Source of the DNA: Chara braunii | Taxonomy: Eukaryota > Streptophyta > Charophyceae > Charales > Characeae | Length of the DNA: 23,037 bases | Reading direction: 5' to 3' | Assembly (NCBI GenBank): GCA_003427395.1 | Contig: BFEA01000006.1 | Coordinates: 8,022,159 to 8,045,195 of the forward strand | Shown: piece by piece, positions 9,200 to 17,832 of the stretch | Layout of the letters: every line of letters starts with the position of its first letter | How positions within the stretch are numbered: position 1 is the stretch's first letter | Program-made: the position numbers and the translations under genes | The notes under the pieces: model-generated | Told to the model about the DNA's origin: nothing | The model's database searches: none | What the model saw: the letters and a program-made list of their open reading frames with translations, nothing else

Positions 9200-11005
9200 T
9201 TAGAAATCGAAAAACTTTTGTTTTTCCAAGAATGCGGCCTTCTGCGATCGCTGCTTAGACCTCTTGTGTCTCGTGTTCTCGTTGAGACTGACCTGCCTAT
9301 AACCCGCGAAATCTCGGTCCGAGAACCACACCACTCTCGCGGGCCACGAGTGCATCTTCCACAATACAAATATTGGCTCACCCTCCAACTCCTTCACAGC
9401 GGCCACGGTGTGTTGTCCGTTAACAGGGTAATAGTAGTACTCGTCCTTGTCCTCTGGCTTGAAGACATCTTTGTGAACCCTGTCAGCTTGCTCCGGCCTA
9501 CACTCCACCGGCTTGTAGATGGGTGCTAGAACCAAAGGGTTTTTCATCCAGATCTTCCCCCTTTTCTCGCGGAATTGACGCAGCATCGCAGCCTTGATGT
9601 CGTCTACAGTTTCGCGATTTAGACCGCGGTGGTTGTAATATCTTTCCCAAGACGGGATGTCACAGACCTTCCTTGGGTCGATGAGCAGTTGGACGGGGAG
9701 CTCCTTCTCCACGATCTCACCGCCATCGTTCCGCTCGTATTCGAGCCAGAACGCTGCCGCTTCGTTGCACTCCTCACGGACAGGCCGTTCGCCCCCGCTC
9801 GCCGCCTCAGCAGTCTTCTGCCTTCGAGGTTTCTTCTGGCCATTGCCTTCTTCAGCTGCCACTTTCCATTTCGATTTCCCCGAAGGTTCTCTCACGGCCG
9901 GGGCGCCTAGATCAGCCGAATCTCCTCCACCCACAGCTTGTCCTTCGCGGATGGTCAAACCGTCGGGCCTCCTCGCTTTCTTACTTGCCGTCCCACCCTC
10001 TTCCTTCGTCGGCCTCTTTCCCGAGGCACGTTCTCCGTCGCCACCTCTATCCCCGCCCATCACCGCCTCCGTTTTTCCTCTCATCCTCTTCATGCGGAGG
10101 GTTCCTTCCGCCACCTCCTCTCGCACCATCCTCCTTCGCTCGCTCTTCTTCTCCGAAGGAGTCTGCTCTGCGCCAGAGCTTTCGCGGACAGCGCCCATCT
10201 CTTCAGCCTCATTCCCTCCAACATCTAGCCCGAATCTGCTTAAATCTCTTCTCGTCTCATCTCGAAGCAAATACGTGTCGGCGCCGCAGTGGACCTTGAT
10301 AAGTTTCGAAGTACTGACTTGTTGAGTCCCCTGAGAATGCAAGTCCGACGTGTTCCTAGGAGCATCCGGGCCGACCTGCGTGTGAACGCCGCGTCCCTTG
10401 ACCTGACCCCCAGCGTCTTGAATCGGACTCCCACGCCCCACTGCCGTACCTGGAGTTTCTTGAGCCAAGCCGGACGACCCCTCACGGGATGGCAGAAGCC
10501 GGAAAACATGCTCTGGCAGAAGAACCGGACGTTCTTTCGGCACCATCAGCGCGAGATCGAGATATTGCTCTAGCGATGGAAGACGCTTGCTGCCGCCATC
10601 GTAAAGGCCTTTGAAGTGAGAGCACAACGGCATGTTCGAGTCGTACCCCGTGAAACTCTTGATGGTCACCAGCACACCTTTAACACCTCTGATAGGCAGT
10701 CTGCACTCGTCGTAAATGTTGTTAGTGTGCAGCTTGAGCAAACCTCCAGGAGTCTTCGCGCACGAGACGACGGTACCGAGAGGAACAACATTGACCGCTC
10801 CCCCAGCGTCTGTAACGCAAGTGGGTCGCATGAAAACAGCTGGCCCAAAAAGGTCCCCCTGAACAACGAAGTCCAAAAACCATTGTGCTCTCTTTGCGTG
10901 CATATACTGAGGAGTAGGTTGCTGTACAGGTCGTCCCTCCCCGGGGGCAGATGGTCCAACGCTTGTGGATGTGTTCTTTGCGGACGCCATTATATTCCCA
11001 CCCAT
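9200..11005 (-). CDS. Protein with C-terminal ParB/sulfiredoxin-like domain
   Basis: The frame is 601 codons. Residues 1-160 are a hydrophobic-mixed region of unknown fold. Residues 160-410 are low complexity and strongly charged, with Lys/Arg clusters (KKSERRR near 286, SKKARR near 340, KKPRRQK near 391) that look like nuclear localisation signals. Residues 437-590 resemble the ParB N-terminal/Srx fold: an LNRETVDDIKAAM helix, a PLVLAPIYKP strand, the hallmark VNGQHTVAAVKEL (Gly530-Gln531-His532, compare GxHRxxAa), and a late SLNENTRHK that mirrors the ParB (v)EN.qR motif. Such domains bind or cut DNA and often travel with methylases in phages. Two ATGs are possible; the second (10990, context AATGGCG) has the better plant-type context. 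The ORF ends TAA at 9202-9200 and the frame stays open beyond it. Confidence 0.6.
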   Translation of the reverse strand: MGGNIMASAKNTSTSVGPSAPGEGRPVQQPTPQYMHAKRAQWFLDFVVQGDLFGPAVFMRPTCVTDAGGAVNVVPLGTVVSCAKTPGGLLKLHTNNIYDECRLPIRGVKGVLVTIKSFTGYDSNMPLCSHFKGLYDGGSKRLPSLEQYLDLALMVPKERPVLLPEHVFRLLPSREGSSGLAQETPGTAVGRGSPIQDAGGQVKGRGVHTQVGPDAPRNTSDLHSQGTQQVSTSKLIKVHCGADTYLLRDETRRDLSRFGLDVGGNEAEEMGAVRESSGAEQTPSEKKSERRRMVREEVAEGTLRMKRMRGKTEAVMGGDRGGDGERASGKRPTKEEGGTASKKARRPDGLTIREGQAVGGGDSADLGAPAVREPSGKSKWKVAAEEGNGQKKPRRQKTAEAASGGERPVREECNEAAAFWLEYERNDGGEIVEKELPVQLLIDPRKVCDIPSWERYYNHRGLNRETVDDIKAAMLRQFREKRGKIWMKNPLVLAPIYKPVECRPEQADRVHKDVFKPEDKDEYYYYPVNGQHTVAAVKELEGEPIFVLWKMHSWPARVVWFSDRDFAGYRQVSLNENTRHKRSKQRSQKAAFLEKQKFFDF

Positions 11006-11075
11006 TGACTAGCACGCCCAACCTCAGACCAACTCGGATGACTAATACGCCCAACCCCAGACCACTACAGAGGCG
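11006..11075. repeat. Short direct repeat upstream of the ParB-like gene
   Basis: A block of about 32 bp occurs twice. It contains GCCCAACC followed by CAGACCA and ends in ACTAGCACGCCCAACC or ACTAATACGCCCAACC. It is the only structure in the leader of the minus-strand gene. I see no clear promoter element. Confidence 0.5.
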
Positions 11076-11097
11076 AAGTGCGAACTAACTCGGACTT
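11076..11097. repeat. Palindrome at the 5' edge of the minus-strand block
   Basis: AAGTGCGA, spacer ACTAAC, TCGGACTT; seven of eight arm positions pair. It lies 70 nt upstream of the ATG at 11005. Together with the copy at 3410-3431 it brackets the minus-strand gene block. Confidence 0.75.
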
Positions 11098-11226
11098 AAC
11101 GAAATGGAGGACGAAAAGGACGTAAGAGATGGGTGTTCAAAATGCACACGAATTCACAACAATCAGAGGGAAGATGATAACTGTTCGAAAAGATTGCGAC
11201 CCAACTAGATGCCCTCGAAACGAGTA

Positions 11227-11395
11227 AGATGTGGTTTATCGACAAGTGCGAAGGGTGTCCACAAGTGCGAACTAACTCGCAGTTCTGTAGACAAGACAAC
11301 AATGGCAACCNAGATGTGGTTTATCGACAAGTGCGAAGGGTGTCCACAAGTGCGAACTAACTCGCAGTTCTGTAGACAAGACAACAATGGCAACC
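11227..11395. other. Exact 84 bp duplication around a single N
   Basis: 11227-11310 and 11312-11395 are identical, separated only by the N at 11311. This is the signature of two contig ends that overlap but were joined without merging. One copy is probably not real, so the palindrome at 11348 may be a duplicate of the one at 11263. Confidence 0.85.
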
Positions 11396-11837
11396 CGCTG
11401 CACTAGGGGAAAGTGCGAACTAACTCGGAATTGTGGAACTAAAGACTTGAAAGACGCACGAAACAAGTAAGATGTGGTTTATCGACAAGTGAGAACTAAC
11501 TCGCAGTTCTGCTCACAAAACAACAATTGCAACCCGAAGTACAACGGGAAAGTACGAACTGACTTCGAATTGTGGAACTGAAGTCCTGGTTTATCGACAA
11601 TTGCGAAGGGTTTCGATAAGTGCAAACTAACTCGCAGTTCTGTAGACAAGACAATAATGGCGATGCGCAGCACTAGGGGAAAGTACGAACTAACTCGGAA
11701 TTGTGGAACTGAAGACCTGAAAGCCGCACGGGTTGGGTTGTCAACACTCCAGCAGTGTTGCTAAAAAAGTGCGAACTAATTCGCATTTGTGGAAATAAAG
11801 AACTCCCTTTAATGAAATATGTGTCTAACCTTGGGAA

Positions 11838-11859
11838 AACTGCGAATAACCTCGCAGTT
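11838..11859. repeat. Palindrome variant with matched changes in both arms
   Basis: AACTGCGA, spacer ATAACC, TCGCAGTT. Compared with the usual AAGTGCGA/TCGCACTT, position 3 of the left arm and its partner on the right have both changed, and perfect pairing is kept. Confidence 0.8.
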
Positions 11860-11919
11860 GTCACTCCTCGAACACTGTACGTCGCAAACTACGAACTGAC
11901 TCGCAATATATCTCTCTCT

Positions 11920-12225
11920 ATATATATGAATCTATACATATATATATATATATATATATCAGGTCGGCCACCTCAGAAGGGACAGGTGAGCGAAAATCGG
12001 GAATTGATTCGGTGTTCAGTGTAGCAATATATCTCTATATATACATATATGTATCTATATCTTTATATATATATGTAGATATCNNNNNNNNNNNNNNNNN
12101 NNNNNNNNNNNNNNNNNNNNNNNNNNNNATCTATATCTTTATATATATATGTAGATATCAGGTCGACGACCTCACAAGGGACAGGTAAGCGAAAATCGGG
12201 AATTGATTCGGTGTTCAGTGTAGAA
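11920..12225. repeat. AT microsatellite plus ~66 bp unit, duplicated
   Basis: A TA-rich tract is followed by ATCAGGTCG, CACCTCA or GACCTCA, AAGGGACAGGT, GCGAAAATCGGGAATTG and ATTCGGTGTTCAGTGTAG. This combination occurs at about 11925-12025 and again at about 12129-12225. Each 66 bp unit contains a degenerate palindrome (CGGGA, spacer ATTGAT, TCGG) near 11995 and 12195. Confidence 0.8.
12053..12159. other. Assembly gap (45 N) with identical 31 bp flanks
   Basis: The Ns run 12084-12128. The 31 bases before (12053-12083) and after (12129-12159) are identical, starting ATCTATATC and ending TGTAGATATC. The gap is within an AT microsatellite and may be a collapsed or falsely duplicated junction. 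Confidence 0.85.
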
Positions 12226-12960
12226 ACAAGGTATTGATTCGGGCTTCGCCATGCGCAACGACGACTGCAAGGTGCGGAGGGGATCGAGCAGCTTTATACA
12301 AACGTTATCGTGGCTATGGCGAAAGGTAATCGAGCTGCGGAATGCGGATCGGATATGGCGGACGAAGGTGGAGGGTGGAGAAAAGAGATCGGAGCACAAC
12401 CACTGGCGAAACAACAAAACCGGGAATTGATTCGGGGGTCAACAGAACAAGGCTGCGGGGTTATATCGTGCAGGTACAGACAGGGCATCTGGAAATGTGT
12501 TCGGACGTCGGACACAGAATAGGACAACTCAAGTTATATGATTTTACCTTCGTCGTGTGTTGAGCGAGCCACCAACCACCGAACCAGCTATGGTGGAGGG
12601 ATATCGAGCTAGGAAGAGCGAAGATCGAGGAGCGAAGAGCAAATCGAACACAATGTGGCAACTGTGGATGGAGCGAAGAGCGAAGAGTGAGCGGGCTATG
12701 GCGGAAGGTGGGGGGGGCTGAAGACCAAATATCAGAACGCGCGCGGAAGCGATAGCGTGACTTGATCTGTGGAGCGCCAACAAAAGGGATAACTCGAGGG
12801 CTGCAACGCCTTTTATACTTCGTTGCAGCAGGCCTCGCATCGGGATCAAGGTGGGGCCGAATCGATCTGCATATCGCACCCTTGGGCCCATAAAACGCCA
12901 TCAAGGTGGGGCCGAATCGGTTCGCGTATCGCACCCCTGGGCCCATAAAATGCCAGGGCC
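12226..12960. other. Intergenic region, no gene; 55 bp tandem pair
   Basis: I see no convincing ORF. Several short GAGCGAAGAGCGAA words repeat at about 12600-12690. A 55 bp direct repeat lies at 12845-12899 and 12900-12954, with the words ATCAAGGTGGGGCCGAATCG, ATCGCACCC, TGGGCCCATAAAA. GGGAATTGATTCGG recurs near 12421. Confidence 0.6.
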
Positions 12961-13320
12961 TATAAACGGTAAGGGGTACCGAAAATTGTCAGCCGTCGAT
13001 CAACAATTGTCAACCACGCAGATGAACGGAGCCACTGTTATGCCAGTGGCCCCAAAATCTCTGTCTACTCCGGCGTGCAATGATGTGACAGTTCCCGAAA
13101 ACAAGCGGCAGGCAATGTCATTTTCGCAGTTGTAATTAGGACCGTCGAACGGCATGATCCGACACACGAGGTCAGGCGCAAGAATCTATAAGGTGCGACG
13201 ATTCGTTGTGCGTCGAGGCGGTTCGTTGAGCGCCGAGGCGCGGCGATTCGTTGTGCGCCGAGGTAAAAAACACTGGAAATCTATAAGCTCCAGTGTCGCT
13301 GTCATTCGGACATTTTGCAA
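12961..13320. other. Intergenic, no gene; short GCGCCGAGG repeats
   Basis: No domain-bearing ORF is visible. GATTCGTTGTGCG and GCGCCGAGGCG or CGTCGAGGCG words recur three to four times between about 13195 and 13265, leading into the satellite block. Confidence 0.5.
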
Positions 13321-14060
13321 ATGTCAACGGCGTTCGATATCGATGCGCTTAGCCATGCACCATCGGTATCGATGCGCTTAGCTCATCGTCATCGCCAACG
13401 CTCGTCATGCACCATCGCCATCGATGCGCTTAGCTCATCGCCATCGCGACGCAAATTATATCCCCCATCGCAGCCGTCCCGCTCGCCTGACCATCGCAGC
13501 GCTAACAATCGCCATCGCTCTCATCGCAGCGCTGGCCATCGCTGCGCCATCGCAACGCTGGTACCATAGCTGCCATCGCAACGTTGGTTCCATCGCTGTG
13601 CCATCTCTCAATCGGTGCACCATCGCTATCGCTGTTCCATCGCTGCGCCATCGCTATCCCTATTCCATCACTACGCCATTGCTCTCCACCGGTGCGCCAT
13701 TGCTGCGCAATCTCTATCGTTGTTCCATCGCTGCCATCGCTATCGCTATTGCTGCATTGTAACGCGTTCCATCACCGCGCCATCGCTCTCCACCGGTGCG
13801 CCATCGCTCTCCACCGGTGCACCATCGCTCTCCACCGCAGCGCTGGCCATCGCTATCGAAGCCCTAGCCAGTGTTATCCCACCGCAGCGCTGCGAGATTT
13901 CTCTCTCCATCGCCGCACGATCTCCCTCCATCGCTGAGTGATCACTCTCCATCTCACTCCATCACTGCGCGATCTCTCTCGACAACCGGGCAACCTCCAT
14001 CCTTGCCCCAGAGGCTCTCCATTACTCGTGCACGATCCCGCCATCGCCATTGTATTGTTG
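13321..14060. repeat. Degenerate CATCGC-type satellite, block 1
   Basis: The sequence is built from variants of GCGCCATCGCT, CATCGCTATCGCT and CTCCACCGGTGCG. The cleanest stretch is three units of 21 bp at 13777-13797, 13798-13818 and 13819-13839. All plus frames are open for 80-120 codons because the repeat lacks stops in most phases. They read as His/Arg/Ser/Ala-rich low complexity, and I do not call a protein. Confidence 0.85.
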
Positions 14061-14116
14061 TTTCAGGCCGTCGTCGGTGCAGCCGCCCATCACTGTGGAA
14101 TCGCAGGAAACAGGTG

Positions 14117-14670
14117 ACAGGTATCAGTGCCTGCCCCGTGAACAAGACCGGCACCGGTCACCTGAACGTGACCAACCGGTCAACGGGGCCAAAATCCGTG
14201 AACGGCTGTTCCCGGCGGCCGTTCACGTGATCTCCGCCCACGTGGAGGCCGGAATGGTCGGGCTCGGGGCATGAGGGGGGTGGTGCGGGGGCCTTCTACA
14301 CCCCCGTGCCTTCAAAAAAGAAAAAAACAAAAAAAAACAAAAAGAGTATGTTGTGTGTGAATGTAAATAACGTACAAAATAACAAACGAAAAAACTTATT
14401 TTGGCTGGTCGCTTTTTTTTTTTTTTTAATTAAAAAAAATATATTATTCAAGGAAAAAAATTTGAAAAAAATGTGGGGGGTTACCCTCCGATGATCCCCA
14501 CCCTCCTGTGAAAAAAAAACTATGCCCCCCCAGCCAAAAAAAAAAAAAAAAAAAAAATCGCTCTTCGTAAACTCCATGAACTCCCATGTCGTGAACGTGG
14601 TGAACTCCGTGACCGGTCTCCGGTCACACACCCTGTGAACGGTGAACGGGGGTACGACACTGACAGGTAT
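14117..14670. mobile_element. Non-autonomous hAT-like element with 8 bp target duplication
   Basis: The element is 14125-14662 (538 bp). It starts CAGTGCC and ends GACACTG, so the inverted ends are CAGTG/CACTG. The inner parts are also related: CAGTGCCTGCCCC at the left, and CAGTGTCGTACCCCC at the right when read in reverse. It is flanked by ACAGGTAT at 14117-14124 and 14663-14670. An 8 bp target duplication and a C-A-G-N-G end are hallmarks of the hAT superfamily. Subterminal regions carry many GTGAAC/GTTCAC words and two GACCGG...CCGGTC hairpins. The middle is A/T homopolymer-rich and encodes nothing, so transposase would have to come from elsewhere. It sits between two blocks of the same satellite. 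Confidence 0.8.
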
Positions 14671-14699
14671 GCTTAATGAAGGTTTAACTTGATGGAACT

Positions 14700-15400
14700 G
14701 ATGTTGTGCAATAACAAATCTTGGTCATCCCTGTGCCTTCTCTCTTTATCGTTGCGGCATCGTTAACCATTGTTGCGCGTCCTCTCTCCATCTCTCTCGA
14801 CCGATGCGCGATCTCTACCGACCTTTCGTCATCTATCCCCATCGCTGCGGTATCTTTCCTGATCTATCTCCTTCGTCATCTATCTCATTCGGTGCGCTAT
14901 CTTTCCTAATTTGTCTCCTTCGTCATCTATCTCCATCGCTGCACTATCTGTCCTAATCTATCTCCATCGTCATCTATTTGCTTCGGTGCGCCATCTTTCT
15001 CCATTGCTGTGCTATCGCTAACCATCGTTGCGCCTGTTATCTCCATTGTTGCGCCATGTTTCTCCATCCGTGCGCAATCTCTCTCTCTCGCTGCAGCACA
15101 CCTCCCAATCAGTTCGCGATCTCTTTCCCTTCCTGCGCCATCCACCTTCTTCCTCGGAATATACAACGCACTTTCGTTATAGTTGTCTTTAGACTGAAAG
15201 ATGACCCGAATTCAGTTGTAATGACTGGACGTTGAATTCAGGGGAGGACTATGACTCCATCCATCTCTCTTGGTGCGCCATCTCTCTCATTCGGTGCGCC
15301 ATCTCTCTCCATGTATTTTCATCGATGCGCCGTCTGCCCATCGCTTCGCAATCTTAGTCCATCTTAAAAAATAGCACGCCATCTTTTCCTATTTCTCTCT
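14700..15400. repeat. Degenerate CATCGC-type satellite, block 2
   Basis: This block continues the block 1 style with words such as TCCATCGCTGC, TCTCTCCATC, GGTGCGCCATC and TCGTCATCTATCTCC. It is more diverged than block 1 and richer in TCTC. ORFs here are low-complexity products of the repeat. Confidence 0.75.
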
Positions 15401-15454
15401 TGCGACGATCTGTGGCTCGTACTACACGCAGAACAAGCCGGAAACAACTTGCAC

Positions 15455-15870
15455 TTGTACCCGCAGTTTCGTACTGGAAATGGTCGTTTACAAGTGCGAA
15501 TTCATTCGCTCTTGAACCAACCAACCCCTTAATTTGTCACTGTTTTGTCCATAGGTCAGAATGAACTCGCACTTGTACCCCCAGTTTCGTAATGAAAATG
15601 CCCGTTTGCAAGTGCAAATTTATTCCCTTTTCAATCAACCATCCCCCTAAATTTCTTACTCTATAGTCCAAAAGTCTCAGTTTCATAGTGGAAATGTTCG
15701 TCTGCAAGTGCGAATTTATTCGCTCTTCAACCAACCATCCCCCCAAATTTGTGACTCTTTAGTCCATAAGCCCCAGTTTCATAATGGAAATGCTCGTTTG
15801 CAAGTGTGAATTTATTTGCTCTTCAACCATCCATCCCCCTAAATTTGTTCCTCTTTAGTGGATAATTCGC
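15455..15870. repeat. Tandem array, four copies of ~96-118 bp, with palindromes
   Basis: CAGTTTC starts repeat units at 15464, 15582, 15678 and 15774. Shared words are TGGAAATG, TCGTTTGCAAGTGYGAA, TTTATTCGCTCTTCAACC, ACCATCCCCC, AAATTTGT and CTCTTTAGTCCATA. Each unit contains a palindrome or half-palindrome (15492, 15604 region, 15706, 15802). No gene is visible. Confidence 0.85.
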
Positions 15871-16392
15871 ATCTCTTCTCGGCCCCAAAGAATGAAGTCA
15901 TTTTGTATTTGCGAGTTAACTTGCCAGTGAACCAACCAAGAAGGCAATTTCTTATTGCACGGCGTAATCGAAATGTTCATCTGAAGTGCGAATTTTTTGG
16001 CACTTTAAATTTCTCGCTGTTTAGTGGATAATACCGAATCGACTCGCACTTGTTTTCGCTCTTGTTCCGACCATGAACTTAATTTCTTGCAGTACGTTGA
16101 ATAAGTGCGAATCAACTCGCATTTGTACTCTCGCCTGAAAAAGTGTGAGTTTACTCGGACATATCCAAACCACTTGCACACTGAACGAGTGGGTGAGGAG
16201 TCGGACTTGAGATACCACTTGAGCCTCACATCAAGGTCCGACAAAACGATATGGATTCAAATGTTGTTGTTCCACTGTTTTGTGATAAATGTTTGAAATG
16301 TGAGTTTGCTCCCTCTTGTTTATTTCCCTGACCTCGTCGTACGTTGACGTGATTTTCTTGTTGTACAGTTTCTGTGTGAATCGTCTCTTCAA
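15871..16392. other. Leader region of the transposase-like gene
   Basis: There is no gene. Palindromes occur at 15984-16005 (diverged), about 16030-16051 (right arm intact) and 16103-16124 (AAGTGCGA, ATCAAC, TCGCATTT). A pyrimidine-rich acceptor-like site (TTTTCTTGTTGTACAG) ends at 16368, 24 nt before the ATG at 16393, which suggests an intron in the 5' leader. Confidence 0.5.
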
Positions 16393-17832
16393 ATGGCTGT
16401 CCAATCCATCCACCGTGTCACGCCACCGCCACCGTCACGACAACACGGAGAAGACGATGTTCGAGAACGTAGTTCTTGTGACTGCAGCCCGGAAGCTTCC
16501 TCTGATCGGCATTGCGGTTTGAAAAGGGAGTTCTCGATGTTGACCCCGATGAATCATTCAGGCTCGTCTACGACGTCCGCCCGACATCGTTTTGTTCGCT
16601 TTACCGACGTTCCCGACGGTCAACGCGTATCTACAGCGCTAATCCCCAGTAGTGAGGGTGTTCGGGATGTCGAGACGTTTCCCGGCGGGTGGATGTTCGT
16701 GGACATAGATTTTTGTAGTGTGTCCGAAACGACTGGATCAGATCTCGTGTGGACAACTGGTAGACTGTCAGAAAGCAGTGAAGTTACCCAACCCCTAGCA
16801 TGTGACTACAGTCGGTCGCTGGTGGACACTTGCTTCTGCGGTACGCCCGATAGAAACGGATCTGATCGGCAACAGTGCGGTGCATTTGGTAGAAACGGGT
16901 ATAATAGGGACCAGGCAACGGTACGTGCGTGTGGAATTGCGAAGATAGGTAAGAGAATTGCATGTGAAGCCGGAAAAGTTGGCTCTCCCTCGATGACAGC
17001 AACGGGTGCAATGGAAAATTGGCAGACTGGTTTTGTAGACACAGATTTCTACAGTTTATCGGAATCCTCCCAATCTGATTTGCCGAGAACCGCTCCCACG
17101 GACAGATCGAAATTCCTAGGTGCACCGCATAGGTCCCCGACCAAAAGCCAACCAAGAACTCCCGAAGCAGTCCTTTACGTTTTGTCCAATCCCCTACCTG
17201 GAGAAAGGAGAAGATATAATCGAAAAAATAAGTCGGTTAGAAGGTCAGAGCATTCGAAGAGGGTCAAAAGTCGACTGAATGAAACTAACATTGCCCTCGT
17301 CCCGACGTACAAATGTTGTAAGAACAAGTCTCTTCGGGTCTTGACCATTGACGATATCAAACCGGTGCGCGAAGCCTATTACGAAATGTCCCTCGAAAGG
17401 AGGATCGAGTGGTGGATGCAAACTTTCGACAATTTCACTATCCTCGACAGCGGTCTGGAAAGAGTCCAACCAGTGCAGTGCAAACGCCGTGTGTGCATCG
17501 CCGGCTGGTGCAAAATAATAAGGATATGTCGAAACACATTTCGTCGTTATAGCAAGTGCAAGTCGGACGGGGTCGTCCGTGGCCGTCATGGTCGATGGGG
17601 ATTGTTAAATCCGAGACCGGAGTATGTGAGCATGCCGGCTCGTGTGACAAGGTTCGTGGAAGAACATGGAGATGCTATGCCTAAGGAAATGGTTGTGAGG
17701 GGGACCTCACAACGACCCAAAGTTAGGCTCCCTGCTTATTTCACGAAGCTCCTTGTATACGAGTCTATCAAGGCGGACTTGGAAGCGGCGGGTCAGATCG
17801 TCGTTTCGGAGCAAGTCTTCTTCTCCATATAG
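16393..17832 (+). pseudogene. DUF7869-type transposase-like protein, N-terminal part up to an in-frame TAG
   Basis: The frame is 479 codons from an ATG (16393) to TAG at 17830-17832, and it stays open in the same frame beyond. Residues 1-280 are Ser/Thr-rich. They contain a short internal repeat, FVDIDFCSVSE, LVDTCFCGTPD and FVDTDFYSLSESS, at about 102, 150 and 219. At about 280-300 there is a Lys/Arg cluster, a probable nuclear signal. From about 300 the sequence looks conserved (ALVPTYKCCKNKSLRVL, a Cys/Trp-rich segment near 370-390 with CIAGWCKIIRICRNTFRRY). It ends in LPAYFTKLLVYESIKADL...VSEQVFFSI. This matches, as I recall, the part that precedes the catalytic domain in DUF7869 proteins of eukaryotic mobile elements. 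The TAG stands where I would expect Trp. Confidence 0.65.

Larger units (their letters stand above)
11220..11910. repeat. Array of palindromes and associated tandem units
   Basis: Copies of the 8-6-8 palindrome occur at 11263, 11348, 11411, 11487, 11618, 11681, 11767, 11838 and 11887, nearly all with spacer ACTAAC, ACTAAT or ACTGAC. They sit inside longer shared units: GTGGTTTATCGACAA, AGTTCTGTAGACAAGACAA, CACTAGGGGAAAGT and TTGTGGAACTRAAG. No ORF with a domain is present. Confidence 0.85.

Noticed and set aside
8087-9529. A 480-codon plus-strand ORF opposite the ParB-like/linker/methylase-like frame
   Set aside because: It is His/Arg/Leu-rich without a domain and mirrors the coding bias of the opposite strand, where recognisable motifs occur. 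I treat it as a shadow.
9657-10325. A 222-codon plus-strand ORF rich in Ser, Pro and Phe
   Set aside because: It is antisense to the charged, low-complexity region of the ParB-like gene and is a composition artefact.
13315-13941. Overlapping plus-strand ORFs of about 85-117 codons
   Set aside because: They are translations of the CATCGC satellite in all three phases; composition follows the repeat, not a protein.
15455-15870. Regularly spaced repeats that could suggest a CRISPR array
   Set aside because: The spacing is uneven (118, 96, 96), the whole unit is similar rather than repeat plus unique spacer, and the genome is eukaryotic.
11006-16392. Long terminal repeats bounding a retrotransposon
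   Set aside because: I found no pair of long direct repeats with TG...CA ends, primer-binding site or reverse transcriptase/integrase motifs.
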